In this document: positions 35,616-44,067 of the stretch, in pieces
Layout of the letters: every line of letters starts with the position of its first letter
How positions within the stretch are numbered: position 1 is the stretch's first letter
NCBI GenBank assembly: GCA_021496505.1
Contig: CP053031.1
Location: forward strand, 2,658,001 to 2,722,000
DNA: 64,000 nucleotides
Direction: 5' to 3'
Source: Thermoleophilia bacterium SCSIO 60948
GTDB lineage: Bacteria; Actinomycetota; Thermoleophilia; Solirubrobacterales; 70-9
The notes under the pieces: generated by a model
What the model was told of the DNA's origin: nothing
Databases searched by the model: none
The model's input: only the letters and a program-made list of their open reading frames with translations
Translations under genes and position numbers: made by a program

Positions 35616-36197
35616 ATGACCAGCCCGCTCAAGTGGACGCCCAGCTCCGACACCGCGTCGATGATCGGTCGCGCCGCGCACAACCTCGGCGCCGCCGCGA
35701 TCGTCGGCGGCGACCTGTTCGCGCGCCACTCGATGCACCCGTCGCTCGCCGAGATCGCCTCACCGACCGAGCGCGGCAAGGTCCTCAACACGAGCTGGCG
35801 CCGCCAGGGCAACGTCAACTCGGCATCGCTGCTCGCGATCGTCGGCGGATGGGCGGCGGCGCGCCGTCTCGAGGCCGCTCCGGACCGGCTCTCTGCGCGT
35901 GAGCGATCGCTGGCGTCGGCCAAGGACTTGGCCGTCGGATCGGTGGCGCTCAGCGGCATCGCCGCGGGTCTCGCCGGCATCCGGCTCGCGCGGATGGAGC
36001 CCGGCGGAGCGGTCCCGCTCGCCGACGGCGATCGAACGGCTCCCTCCGCCGGCCCGGCCGAGCGCCGGACCAAGGACCTGATCCGGCGCCTGTCCAACGT
36101 CAACCTCGCGAGCGCCGTCGCACTGGTCGCGATCGACGCCGCGCTCGCCCAGGCCGGGCATCGCCACCCGCCCGTGCGGCGCCTGCTTCTCCGCTAG
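35616..36197 (+). CDS. Small membrane protein, DUF4149/DoxX-like layout unclear
   Basis: A 193-residue protein. It has hydrophobic segments around 18-36 (AAHNLGAAAIVGGDLFA), 70-86 (LLAIVGGWAAARR), 103-121 (DLAVGSVALSGIAAGLAGI) and 165-182. The arrangement suggests four helices, but each is weakly hydrophobic. I do not recognise the family. It is convergent with the VOC gene, overlapping its end by four bases. Confidence 0.65.
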   Translation: MTSPLKWTPSSDTASMIGRAAHNLGAAAIVGGDLFARHSMHPSLAEIASPTERGKVLNTSWRRQGNVNSASLLAIVGGWAAARRLEAAPDRLSARERSLASAKDLAVGSVALSGIAAGLAGIRLARMEPGGAVPLADGDRTAPSAGPAERRTKDLIRRLSNVNLASAVALVAIDAALAQAGHRHPPVRRLLLR

Positions 36198-36577
36198 CCC
36201 TCGGTGACGGCCTGCTGGACGCTCCAGCGGTTGCCATCGGGGTCGGCGAAGAAGACGAACCGGCCCCACGGGAAATCCTGGACGTCCGACACCGCGATCC
36301 CTCGCCCGCTCAGGTCGTTGCGAACCGCCTCGGCGTCGTCGACCACGAGCTGCAGTCCCTCGAGAGACCCGGGCTCCATCGATGTCATCCCGGTGCCGAT
36401 CGCGATCGAGCTCGCCGAGCCGGGAGGCGTCAGCTGGACGAAGCGGAGCTCATCGCTCACCTGATGGTCGTGGTCGAGATCGAAGCCGACCCGCTCGTAG
36501 AAGTCCTTGGCCCTGTCGACGTCCGACACCGGCACCTGGATCAGCTCCAGCTTCATCTCGATCGTCCGCTCACCCAT
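36194..36577 (-). CDS. VOC family protein divergent from a MarR regulator
   Basis: A 127-residue VOC protein. It opens MKLELIQVPVSDVDRAKDFYERVGFD and closes VFFADPDGNRWSVQQA, standard for VOC dimers. GGAAGGGG before the ATG supports 36577. It is divergent from the MarR gene and shares the AT-rich operator region, so MarR control is likely. The substrate is unknown; drug or reactive-carbonyl binding is plausible. Confidence 0.88.
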   Translation of the reverse strand: MGERTIEMKLELIQVPVSDVDRAKDFYERVGFDLDHDHQVSDELRFVQLTPPGSASSIAIGTGMTSMEPGSLEGLQLVVDDAEAVRNDLSGRGIAVSDVQDFPWGRFVFFADPDGNRWSVQQAVTEG

Positions 36578-36613
36578 CTCGAGCCCCTTCCGGCCTTGAG
36601 TTACTCTCTTTGC

Positions 36614-36639
36614 GATACAAAGTATCTTAGTTACTAAGA
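36614..36639. promoter_or_regulatory. Two overlapping palindromes, probable MarR operators
   Basis: GATAC-AAA-GTATC (36614-36626) and TCTTAG-TTA-CTAAGA (36625-36639) are perfect inverted repeats with three-base centres. They lie in an unusually AT-rich patch between the divergent VOC and MarR starts (36577 and 36647). Confidence 0.72.
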
Positions 36640-36646
36640 GACTTAG

Positions 36647-37132
36647 ATGTCAAGCGATTTGTCGAAGAAGAAACGGGCGGCGATCTCCTCCGCCATCGAC
36701 GCCTTCCGTGCGGCGACGAGCCAGGACGGCGCGTTCGATGCCCTGGCCGCCGAGACGCTCGGGATCAGCGCGACCGACCTGCGCTGCCTCGACCTCGTCC
36801 AGGCGGCCGGCGGCATGACCGCCGGCGAGCTCGCGACCGCCTCCGAGCTGACGACCGGGGCGGTGACGGCCGTCGCCGATCGACTCGAGGCCGCGGGCTA
36901 CGTGCGGCGGGTCCGCTCCGACACGGACCGGCGCAAGGTCCGCATCGAGGTGACCGACCACCACTTCGAGCGCGCTGACGAGGTCTGGGCCCCCCTGTTC
37001 GCCGACTGGCAACGTCGGCTGGGACGCGAGTTCACGGTCGCCGAGCTCGAGACGGTCGCCCGCTTCCTCGCGCTCACGACCGTGCTCGGCGCCGAGCACG
37101 CCGCTCGGCTGCGCGGCCGCGACGACGCTTAG
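36647..37132 (+). CDS. MarR family transcriptional regulator
   Basis: A 161-residue winged-helix regulator. The DNA-binding region reads LRCLDLVQAAGGMTAGELATASELTTGAVTAVADRLEAAGYVRR in outline, followed by the wing SDTDRRKVRIEVT. Dimerisation helices flank this. It probably represses the divergent VOC gene and itself through the two palindromes upstream, released by a phenolic, oxidant or metal ligand. The last four bases overlap the end of the convergent CDF gene. Confidence 0.9.
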   Translation: MSSDLSKKKRAAISSAIDAFRAATSQDGAFDALAAETLGISATDLRCLDLVQAAGGMTAGELATASELTTGAVTAVADRLEAAGYVRRVRSDTDRRKVRIEVTDHHFERADEVWAPLFADWQRRLGREFTVAELETVARFLALTTVLGAEHAARLRGRDDA

Positions 37133-38076
37133 GGCTCGCCCACTCCCTCGACCTGAAGCAGCTCGGGCCCCTCGTGGTCGACCTGGAGGGTCGTGTGGTC
37201 GATTCCGAAGCGCTCGTGGAGCAGGTGCTCGACCTCACGCCGCTTGGCGTGGCAGTCGTCGTCGCGGCCGACGACTACGTGCGCCGAGAGCGCCGGGAAC
37301 CCGGAGGTGATCGTCCAGACGTGGAGGTCGTGGACCTCCTCGACACCCGGCGTCGAGGCCATCGCGCGACCGACCTCGGAGACCGATAGCCCGCGCGGCG
37401 AGCCCTCGAGGAGGATCCGCAGCGAGTCGCGAAGCACCGGCAGCGCGCTGCCGAGGATCAGGAGTCCGATGACGATCGAGACGATCGGGTCGGCGGCCTC
37501 GAACCCCGTGGTGAGGATGATCGCCGCGGCGATCAGGACACCGACCGACCCCAGCATGTCGGCGACGACGTGGCGGACGGCGGCGGACATGTTGAGGTCG
37601 TCCTCGCCGGCCCCCGCGTGGAGGATCCGAAAAGCGGCGACGTTGACCACCAGGCCGACCAGCGCCACGACCAGCATCGGCCCGCCGATCACCTCCGGGG
37701 GGTCGGAGAGGCGATCGACGGCCTCGACGAAGATGAACACGGAGACCGCGACGAGCGTGACGCCGTTGAACAGCGCCGCCAGGATCTCGGCGCGGCCGAG
37801 GCCGAAGGTGCGCTCCGGTGTCGGCGGGCGGGTCGCGAGGCGCACCGCGAACAGCGCGACGCCGAGCGACAGCGCGTCGGAGAGCATGTGGCCGGCGTCG
37901 GCGAGCAGCGCCAGGCTGCCGGTCAGCAGGCCACCGACCACCTCGGCGAGCATGAAGCCGGCCGTGAGGGCCAGCGCGAGGGTCAGGGCACGGCGCCGGC
38001 GCGATGACCCCGCGACCACACGTGGGTCGGGCGCGTGCGAGTGGGAGTGCCCGTGCGAGTGCCCTGAATGGCCCAT
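37129..38076 (-). CDS. Cation diffusion facilitator (CzcD-like) metal exporter
   Basis: A 315-residue CDF transporter. A His-rich N-terminal stretch (MGHSGHSHGHSHSHAPD) precedes six TM helices. Metal-site motifs HxxxD occur in TM2 (LLADAGHMLSDALSLG) and TM5 (AVRHVVADMLGS). A cytoplasmic domain (about 220-310) carries the metal-binding His residues of the HVVVGRDDDCH region. It exports Zn2+, Co2+ or Cd2+ by H+ antiport. Lack of an adjacent ArsR/CzrA gene leaves regulation open. Confidence 0.94.
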   Translation of the reverse strand: MGHSGHSHGHSHSHAPDPRVVAGSSRRRRALTLALALTAGFMLAEVVGGLLTGSLALLADAGHMLSDALSLGVALFAVRLATRPPTPERTFGLGRAEILAALFNGVTLVAVSVFIFVEAVDRLSDPPEVIGGPMLVVALVGLVVNVAAFRILHAGAGEDDLNMSAAVRHVVADMLGSVGVLIAAAIILTTGFEAADPIVSIVIGLLILGSALPVLRDSLRILLEGSPRGLSVSEVGRAMASTPGVEEVHDLHVWTITSGFPALSAHVVVGRDDDCHAKRREVEHLLHERFGIDHTTLQVDHEGPELLQVEGVGEP

Positions 38077-38143
38077 CGCCGCCTAGTTCAGCACGAAGCG
38101 GCGTCGAACCCCGGAGCGTGGAGGTTCGCGCCGATCGCGCTGG

Positions 38144-38158
38144 GTACACGTCGTGTAC
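38144..38158. promoter_or_regulatory. 15-bp perfect palindrome upstream of the SRPBCC gene
   Basis: GTACACG-T-CGTGTAC (38144-38158) ends 35 bases before the SRPBCC ATG and lies between it and the divergent CDF gene. The size and symmetry fit a TetR-type operator, but no TetR gene is in the window. Confidence 0.6.
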
Positions 38159-38193
38159 AAGTTTTCTCTACACGAGCTACCGAAAGGACGAGC

Positions 38194-38673
38194 ATGGGAG
38201 CCGTCAGCAAGTACATCCGGATCGAGGCACCGCCGCGGCGCGTCTACGAGTTGTGGCGCGATCCGACACATTTCGCCGAGTTCATGGCCGACGTCGAGGC
38301 GGTCGAGAACCGCGGCGATCACTGGCACTGGGAGGTCAGCGGACCGGTCGGGCGCAGCGTGCAGTGGGAGTCGGAGATCGTCGAGGACGTCCCCGGCGAG
38401 AAGCTCGCCTGGAAGTCGATCTCGGGCGACGTGCCCAACAGCGGCGTCGTTCGCTTCGATGACCGCGACGGAGCCACCGACCTCGAGTACGCGATCGAGT
38501 TCAGCCCCCCGGGCGGCAAGCTCGGAGACGTCGTAGCGAAGATCTTCGACGACCCCGAGGACAAGGTGCAGCGCTCGCTCGAGGCGTTCAAGCAGCTCGT
38601 GGAGCACGACGCCGAGCCGCGCCCCGACGGGCGCGCGAAGGTCGACGCCGTGGAGGCGCGCCCCCCGGCCTGA
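38194..38673 (+). CDS. SRPBCC-fold (polyketide-cyclase/coenzyme-Q-binding-like) protein
   Basis: A 159-residue START-like protein. It opens SKYIRIEAPPRRVYELWRDPTHFAEFM, then DHWHWEVSGPVGRSVQWESEIVEDVPGEKLAWKSISGDVPNSG in outline, which is typical of the SRPBCC proteins that bind hydrophobic ligands. GAAAGGA lies before ATG 38194. A C-terminal charged tail is probably disordered. The palindrome upstream suggests regulation. Its ligand is unknown. Confidence 0.88.
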   Translation: MGAVSKYIRIEAPPRRVYELWRDPTHFAEFMADVEAVENRGDHWHWEVSGPVGRSVQWESEIVEDVPGEKLAWKSISGDVPNSGVVRFDDRDGATDLEYAIEFSPPGGKLGDVVAKIFDDPEDKVQRSLEAFKQLVEHDAEPRPDGRAKVDAVEARPPA

Positions 38674-38749
38674 GCCGCCCCGGGAGCGTCCGCGCGCCGG
38701 GGTCGCCCGAGGACTCGACCCCGGCGCTCACATTGGCTACGGTCGGCCG

Positions 38750-39019
38750 ATGTGCAGAAACATCCGCACCCTCCACAACTTCGAGCCGCCGGCGACCGAT
38801 GACGAGGTCCGCGCCGCAGCGCTTCAGTACGTCCGCAAGGTCAGCGGCTCGACCAAGCCCTCGCAGGCGAACGTCGAGCCGTTCGAGCGCGCGGTCGAGC
38901 AGATCGCCGCGATCACGAGCGAGCTGCTCGACGAGCTGACGACGAACGCGCCGCCGAAGGATCGCGAGATCGAGGCCGCCAAGCGCCGCGCCCGCGCCCA
39001 GGCGCGCTACGCCGCCTGA
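38750..39019 (+). CDS. DUF2277 protein
   Basis: An 89-residue protein with the DUF2277 pattern MCRNIRTLHNFEPPATDDEVRAAALQYVRKVSG, then SKPSQANVEPFERAVEQI and a basic tail. The family is small, single-domain, cytoplasmic and uncharacterised. The ATG is the only plausible start. Confidence 0.9.
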   Translation: MCRNIRTLHNFEPPATDDEVRAAALQYVRKVSGSTKPSQANVEPFERAVEQIAAITSELLDELTTNAPPKDREIEAAKRRARAQARYAA

Positions 39020-39047
39020 CGATCGCGCACGTCCAGACGCGTCGGCC

Positions 39048-39917
39048 TCAGCAGGCGCGGTAGACGTAGTCCCGACCGCTCGGGCGCGAGACGTTGCGGT
39101 CGCGTAGCACGACCGAGATCTCGTCACCGACCGTCCGGCACGTCTTCCTGAAGTCCTCACGCCGGTACTCGATCGCGATCACGTCGTCGCCGTGGACGCG
39201 GCGGTAGCGCCCGCACTCGCCGTAGCGCCCGCACTCCTCGGCCACGGCGAAGTCGAACCCGACCTCGGCCGACTGCTCGCGGCTGATGTCGGCGGTGTTC
39301 TTCTGACCCGACGCCATCCCGAGCTCGTGGGTGATCATGGCCAGCCGCTTCGCGTAATCGAGCGCCTCGCGCTTGCCGAACGGGACCCTGCCCGCGAGCG
39401 GCGTCCCGTTGAAGCGCGTCCACGAGTCGAGGTTGTCGAACTCGACCCCCTCGTAGCCCTTCTTCGCGCAGCCCTCGATCATCTGCCGGACCCACTCGGT
39501 CGCCTGCGCGCGCTTCTCGGCGCTGCGGATGTCGATCAGGTACTCCCCGCCCCACTTCGGGTCGTCGCCGAGCCTGCTCAGCACGAGTCGTCGCGGCCAG
39601 TTGCTCCGCTCGTCGGGACGGTCGGTGCCGCGCTCGTTGGCCTGGGTCTGGAACGCGTTGACGTAACAGACGGAGTAGGCCGGTGCGGGCAGCGGGTCGC
39701 CGGAGAACCAGTCGCGCGAGACGACCTCGACCCCGCGCGGAGGCTTGTAGTCGCCGCCGATCTGGTAATCGAACTTGGCATCGGCGGGCGGTGGCTCCGG
39801 CGCGGGCACGCCTCCGCTCGCGCCGCCGGCGAACGCGCCGAGCAGCGTCGCGACGAGCGCGGCCGTCGCGAGCGAGACGAGTGCGGAGGCGGCGAGGCGA
39901 CGGGCCGGAGGGCTCAT
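39048..39917 (-). CDS. Secreted GH114-family glycosidase-like protein
   Basis: A 289-residue exported protein (signal at ~1-30 ending near GGASG). The (beta/alpha)8 pattern of GH114 (endo-alpha-1,4-polygalactosaminidase) is seen in FDYQIGGDYKPPRGVEVVSRDWF, VCYVNAFQ, WGGEYLIDIRS, GCAKKGYEGVEFDNLDSW and NTADIS. Catalytic acids are probably in EFDNLD. ATG 39917 overlaps the upstream lipoprotein stop (ATGA), so I rejected the TTG at 39926. It may hydrolyse an alpha-linked aminosugar polymer outside the cell. Confidence 0.85.
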   Translation of the reverse strand: MSPPARRLAASALVSLATAALVATLLGAFAGGASGGVPAPEPPPADAKFDYQIGGDYKPPRGVEVVSRDWFSGDPLPAPAYSVCYVNAFQTQANERGTDRPDERSNWPRRLVLSRLGDDPKWGGEYLIDIRSAEKRAQATEWVRQMIEGCAKKGYEGVEFDNLDSWTRFNGTPLAGRVPFGKREALDYAKRLAMITHELGMASGQKNTADISREQSAEVGFDFAVAEECGRYGECGRYRRVHGDDVIAIEYRREDFRKTCRTVGDEISVVLRDRNVSRPSGRDYVYRAC

Positions 39918-40450
39918 GCGCCGCAATCTTGAAGCCCGACCCGGTTGAACCCCTTCGCGATCACCTCGAGCTCGGCCGTCATCGCGCCGAGCGAGCGCGG
40001 GTTCGCGCCGAAGGGTCGCCCTGGATTCTCCTCCGCCTCGACGACCAGGGCGTCGAGGCGGTCGAGCGCCGGCAGCAACTCGGGCGGCGGGTCCAGCGCC
40101 CGCAGCTCGGTGGCGAACGGTCCGAGCACCTCGACGAACGGGTCCGAGAGATCGGTCGCGCCGGCGGGCATCGAGCGCAGCTCACGATCGAGATCGTCGC
40201 CGACGTCATGGCAGAGCTCGGTTGCGGCGGCCCTGAATCCCGCCCGCGTGGCCCCCTCGGGCGGCCCGCCGGGGACCGGGCCGTCCGGTCCGGTCGCACC
40301 TTCCGCCGGCGCCGCGACGATCGGCTCGCCGGGTCGTTCGGGGCGCTCCTGGAGGTTGCCGCATCCGGCCAGCGCCGCGGCGACCACGACGGGCAGGGCC
40401 GCGGTGCGGAGCGCGAGCGAGCGACGCGATCGGTTCGGTCCCCGCCCCAT
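39914..40450 (-). CDS. Putative lipoprotein of unknown function
   Basis: A 178-residue exported protein with a long basic start (MGRGPNRSRRSLALRTAALP) and the lipobox LAGC near residue 30. A Pro/Gly/Ala-rich linker (about 35-65) leads to a helical domain with DLSDPFVEVLGPFATELRAL. Cys residues near 79 and at the C-terminal DCGA could form a disulfide. It is translationally coupled with the GH114 gene, suggesting a joint envelope role. Confidence 0.75.
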   Translation of the reverse strand: MGRGPNRSRRSLALRTAALPVVVAAALAGCGNLQERPERPGEPIVAAPAEGATGPDGPVPGGPPEGATRAGFRAAATELCHDVGDDLDRELRSMPAGATDLSDPFVEVLGPFATELRALDPPPELLPALDRLDALVVEAEENPGRPFGANPRSLGAMTAELEVIAKGFNRVGLQDCGA

Positions 40451-40544
40451 CGCGGCACCACGCTAAGCGCCGACCGCCGCCTCCGACTCGAGTCCTGACG
40501 AGATCCTTAGGGTCCGGCCGCGCCCGACGGGTACCTCCGGGCCC

Positions 40545-41729
40545 ATGGAGGAAAACGGGACGCTGCTCACGGGAGCCACGGGCTTCCTCGGCGGCGAGCT
40601 GCTGGCAAGGATGCTGGAGCGCCCCGACGAGACCGTCTACGCGCTCGTCCGGGCCGAGAACGATGCGAAGGCGCAGGAGCGCCTCGACGCGGTGGTCGCC
40701 GCCCTGCTCGGGGGTGAGACCGCCGGCCGAGCGCGCGCGGTCGCCGTCGCCGGGGATGTCACCGAGCCCGGCCTCGGGATCGACTCCGGGCGACGTGCCG
40801 AGCTCGCGGCGCGGATCGGATCGATCGTCCACTGCGCGGCGTCGATCTCGTTCACGCTCGGCCTCGAGCCCTCGCGCGCGATCAACGTCGAGGGCACTCG
40901 CCGGGTGCTCGAGTTCGGCGAGCTCTGCGCCGAGCGCGGAGGACTCGACCATCTCGTCCACGTCTCGACCGCCTACGTCGCGGGCACGCACCGCGGTCGC
41001 TTCGGCGAGGACGACCTCGACCGCGGTCAGGGCTTTCGCAACGGCTACGAGCAATCGAAGTTCGAGGCCGAGTGCCTCGTCTCGGAGTTCGGCGATCGCG
41101 GACTGCCGGTGCAGGTCGTCCGGCCAAGCATCGTCGTCGGCGACTCGCGCTCGGGCTGGACGTCGAACTTCAACGTCCTCTACTCGCCGATGCGCGCCTT
41201 CTCGCTCGGCGCGTTCCCGTTCGTACCGGCGCGACGGCGCTCGCCCGTCGACGTCGTCCCGGTCGACTACGTCGCCGACGCGGTCCTCGAGCTCCGCGGC
41301 CGACCCGGTACGACCTACAACCTCACGGCGGGAGACCAGGCGAGCGACGTCGCCGAGCTGATCGAGCTCGCGACGCGCTACACGGGGCGCCGCGCGCCGC
41401 GGCTGCTGCCGCCGCTCCTCTACCGGCGCGTCATGCACCCGGTCCTGATGCGCACTCACGGCAAGCGCAAGCGGCGCAGCCTGCGACGAAACGAGGCGCT
41501 GTTCTCCTACTTCGCGATGCGCGTTCGCTTCGACGACTCGCAGGCGCGGCGCGCGCTCGCGCCGGCCGGGGTCGAGATGCCGCCGCTGCGGACCTATTTC
41601 GACCGCCTGATGGACTTCGCCGAGAGTGCCGGCTGGGGTCGCGACATACCGCCGCGCTTCGAATCGGCGCGGGCCTCGGAGGCGGGCGCTCCGGTGGGAC
41701 CGATCGCGCCGCGCTCGCGTCCGGCCTAG
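40545..41729 (+). CDS. NAD(P)-dependent thioester/acyl reductase-like SDR
   Basis: A 394-residue extended SDR of the male-sterility/NAD_binding_4 group. Rossmann motif LLTGATGFLGGEL (about 7-19) and the active-site YEQSK (Y and K of YxxxK) are present; VHVSTAYVAG and RPSIVVGDS are typical. Related enzymes reduce acyl-CoA or carrier-bound thioesters to aldehydes or alcohols. The C-terminal 100 residues are basic, helical and less conserved. It might act with the adjacent aldo-keto reductase gene. Confidence 0.87.
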   Translation: MEENGTLLTGATGFLGGELLARMLERPDETVYALVRAENDAKAQERLDAVVAALLGGETAGRARAVAVAGDVTEPGLGIDSGRRAELAARIGSIVHCAASISFTLGLEPSRAINVEGTRRVLEFGELCAERGGLDHLVHVSTAYVAGTHRGRFGEDDLDRGQGFRNGYEQSKFEAECLVSEFGDRGLPVQVVRPSIVVGDSRSGWTSNFNVLYSPMRAFSLGAFPFVPARRRSPVDVVPVDYVADAVLELRGRPGTTYNLTAGDQASDVAELIELATRYTGRRAPRLLPPLLYRRVMHPVLMRTHGKRKRRSLRRNEALFSYFAMRVRFDDSQARRALAPAGVEMPPLRTYFDRLMDFAESAGWGRDIPPRFESARASEAGAPVGPIAPRSRPA

Positions 41730-41762
41730 CCGCCGGCGGTCGGGCCTGCCTAGGCTCGGGCG

Positions 41763-42812
41763 ATGGACTTCCGAAACCTCGGCCGCAGCGGCCTTCGCGT
41801 CTCGCCCCTCACCCTCGGAACGATGGGCTTCGGAGGCCAGGGCATGTTCGAGTCCGTCGGCGATCTCGGCGCCGATGACCTCAGGCGCCAGCTCGATGTC
41901 TGCCTCGACGCCGGGATGAACCTGATCGACACGGCGAACATGTACTCGCAGGGGGTCTCGGAGGAGATCGTCGGCGAGGCGCTCGAGGGACGGCGCGACC
42001 GGCTGATGGTCGCGACGAAGGTCCGCTTCTCGATGGGCGACGGAGCCAACGATGCCGGGCTCTCGCGCCACCACATCATCGCCCAGTGCGAGGCCTCGCT
42101 GCGGCGCCTGCGAGCCGATCACATCGACCTGCTCCAGCTCCACGAGTGGGACGGACAGACGCCGCCCGAGGAGTACCTCGAGGCCCTCGACACGCTCGTT
42201 CGAAGCGGCAAGGTGCGCTACATCGGAGCGTCGAACTTCACCGCCTGGCAGCTGATGAAGACGCTCGCCACGTCGGACGCGCGGGGATACCAGCGCTTCG
42301 TCTCGCATCAGATCCACTACACGCCGCAGGCGCGCGAGGCCGAGTTCGAGCTGATCCCGGCGGGGGTCGATCAGGGCGTCGGCACGATGGTCTGGAGCCC
42401 GCTCGCCGGTGGCCTTCTGTCGGGAAAGTACCGCCGCGACTCAGAGCCGGAGAAGGGCCGCCACGTCGGCCAATGGGGCGAGCCGCCGGTCTACGACGAG
42501 GGGAAGCTCTACGACATCGTCGATGCGCTCGTCGAGATCGCCGAGGCCCACGACGCGAGTGCCGCTCAAGTGACGCTCGCTTGGCTGCTGACCCGCCCGA
42601 CCGTCTCGACGCTCGTCATCGCCGCGCGGACCGAGGAGCAGCTCGCCGACAACCTCGCCGCCGCGAACCTGCGACTCACGCAGGCCGAGATCGCGCGGAT
42701 CGAGGAGGCGAGCCGGCCCGACCTGCCGTACCCCCTCTGGCACCAGGCATCGAACGCGTCGGACCGGCTGTCGGAGGCCGACCGCACCGTGCTCGGTCCC
42801 TGGCTCGACTGA
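41763..42812 (+). CDS. Aldo/keto reductase
   Basis: A 349-residue AKR TIM barrel. The catalytic tetrad is visible: Asp and Tyr in LIDTANMYSQGVSEEIVG, Lys in VATKVRFS, and His in LLQLHEWDGQTP. The C-terminal NADP-binding block is TLVIAARTEEQLADNLAA. It has the length and features of the YghZ/AKR11-13-like group. The substrate is unknown. Confidence 0.94.
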   Translation: MDFRNLGRSGLRVSPLTLGTMGFGGQGMFESVGDLGADDLRRQLDVCLDAGMNLIDTANMYSQGVSEEIVGEALEGRRDRLMVATKVRFSMGDGANDAGLSRHHIIAQCEASLRRLRADHIDLLQLHEWDGQTPPEEYLEALDTLVRSGKVRYIGASNFTAWQLMKTLATSDARGYQRFVSHQIHYTPQAREAEFELIPAGVDQGVGTMVWSPLAGGLLSGKYRRDSEPEKGRHVGQWGEPPVYDEGKLYDIVDALVEIAEAHDASAAQVTLAWLLTRPTVSTLVIAARTEEQLADNLAAANLRLTQAEIARIEEASRPDLPYPLWHQASNASDRLSEADRTVLGPWLD

Positions 42813-42823
42813 GCGGCCTCGCG

Positions 42824-43375
42824 ATGCGAAGGCTCCGCTTCTCGATCAACGTCACGCTCGACGGCTGCTGCGATCACCGCGCGGGGCTGACCGACCCGGA
42901 GCTCCACCTGCACTCGGCCGAGACGCTCGCGCGGGCCGACGCGCTGCTGTTCGGCCGCGTGATCTACGAGATGATGGAGGCGGCCTGGCGCGGGCCGGAC
43001 CCGTCCGGGCACCGGCCCGAGTGGATGGAGCCGTTCGCGCAGACGATCGACGCGGCGAACAAGTACGTCGTCTCCGACACGCTCGAGGCGGTCGACTGGA
43101 ACGCGGAGCTGATCCGCGGTGACGAGCTGGAGGAGGCGGTGCGGCGGCTCAAGGAGGAGCCCGGCGGCGAGCTCTATACCGGCGGCGTCACGTTGCCGCG
43201 CGCGCTCGCGGAGCTCGACCTGATCGACGAGTACGAGTTCATCGTCCACCCGCGGATCGCGGGTCACGGCCCGACGCCGTTCGCGGGTCTCGGGCGGCAC
43301 CTCGACCTGGAGCCCGTGGGCCGCCGCGACTTCGACTCCGGCGCGATGGCGCTGCGCTACGAGCCGCGCCGGTAG
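42824..43375 (+). CDS. Dihydrofolate-reductase-family (RibD C-terminal-like) protein
   Basis: A 183-residue DHFR-fold protein of the COG0262 type. It opens RRLRFSINVTLDGCCDH and has ALLFGRVIYEMMEAAW and YTGGVTLPRALAELDLIDEYEFIVHPRIAGHGPTPF, as in the many actinobacterial reductases of this group. These bind NADPH; the natural substrate is usually unknown. It starts 11 bases after the aldo-keto reductase stop, so the two are probably cotranscribed. The chromosomal island begins about 40 bases past its stop. Confidence 0.9.
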   Translation: MRRLRFSINVTLDGCCDHRAGLTDPELHLHSAETLARADALLFGRVIYEMMEAAWRGPDPSGHRPEWMEPFAQTIDAANKYVVSDTLEAVDWNAELIRGDELEEAVRRLKEEPGGELYTGGVTLPRALAELDLIDEYEFIVHPRIAGHGPTPFAGLGRHLDLEPVGRRDFDSGAMALRYEPRR

Positions 43376-43416
43376 TCGCGTCGTCGGCTTCGGCCGCACG
43401 GGCCGGACCGACCGGG

Positions 43417-43465
43417 AGCGGAGGGGGAGGGATTCGAACCCTCGATGGACGAGAAAACGCCCATA
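43417..43465 (-). repeat. Left attachment repeat (copy of tRNA-Ser 3' half)
   Basis: A 49-bp exact copy of 51787-51835. Similarity continues weakly to about 43476 (CGGT and TTCGAG), then ends before the anticodon stem could close, so this copy is not a functional tRNA. Confidence 0.88.
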
Positions 43466-43479
43466 TCGGTTTCGAGGCG

Positions 43480-43972
43480 TCAACGCCGAGGCCCGTTCTC
43501 GACTAGGTAGCTGTCGAGCAGCCAGCGCGCCACATCCTGCGACCGGAGGAATTGGGGTGACCCATCGGACGGCCGCTACTTGCCGGCCCGCTGGATCAAC
43601 TCCTTCAACGCACTCGACTGATCGCGGAGCGGCGGCGGGATGAGGAGCTTGGGCAAGCTGAACAGTGCGATCGTCCAGAAGAGCGCGAGAGAAGCGACCG
43701 TCGCCCAGCCGAGCAGATCGACGACGCCGGAGGGAAGGCGCAGCTCCCGAGTCAGCAGTAAGAGGCTTCCAAGTGCGAACACGACGCCTACAAAAGGCAT
43801 GTTCGTCGAAACCTCTCCAGAGCGAACTTCCAAACGGCCAGTATCCCGGTGGGGTGTCCGGGTCGAACAAGGGAAACTCACCTCTCCAGAAAGCTCGCCA
43901 CGGAACCAGGAACCCGAGAGCGAACGCGCCACCGACAATGGCGTTCGCGACGGTGCCAGCGTCGACCCCCAC
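43480..43972 (-). pseudogene. Broken small membrane-protein gene (frameshift and internal stop)
   Basis: Two overlapping frames look like parts of one gene. The first, from GTG 43972, gives MGVDAGTVANAIVGGAFALG and runs to GFDEHAF; the second continues as VGVVFALGSLLLLTRELR from about 43800 to the TAG at 43576. One extra T in a TTTT run near 43792-43795 would explain the shift. After that TAG the same frame stays open for about 30 codons (RPSDGSPQFLRSQDVARWLL) to the TGA at 43480. The inner part alone, ATG 43800 to 43576 (74 residues, two helices), could still be made. No family is recognised. Confidence 0.5.
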
Positions 43973-44067
43973 TCGCGAAGTAGGTATCAGGTAACTTCTC
44001 TGCGCGTCGCGCTAACGGATGCGTCCGGGCGGATCTATTGAAGCGGCTGACGAGCTAGCTTGAGACT

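Noticed and set aside
40206-42317. 703-codon minus-strand frame opposite the acyl reductase and aldo-keto reductase genes
   Set aside because: Antisense to well-recognised enzymes and compositionally a shadow frame.
43417-43480. A second tRNA-Ser gene at the left end of the island
   Set aside because: Only the 3' half is present; the anticodon and acceptor 5' strands are missing.
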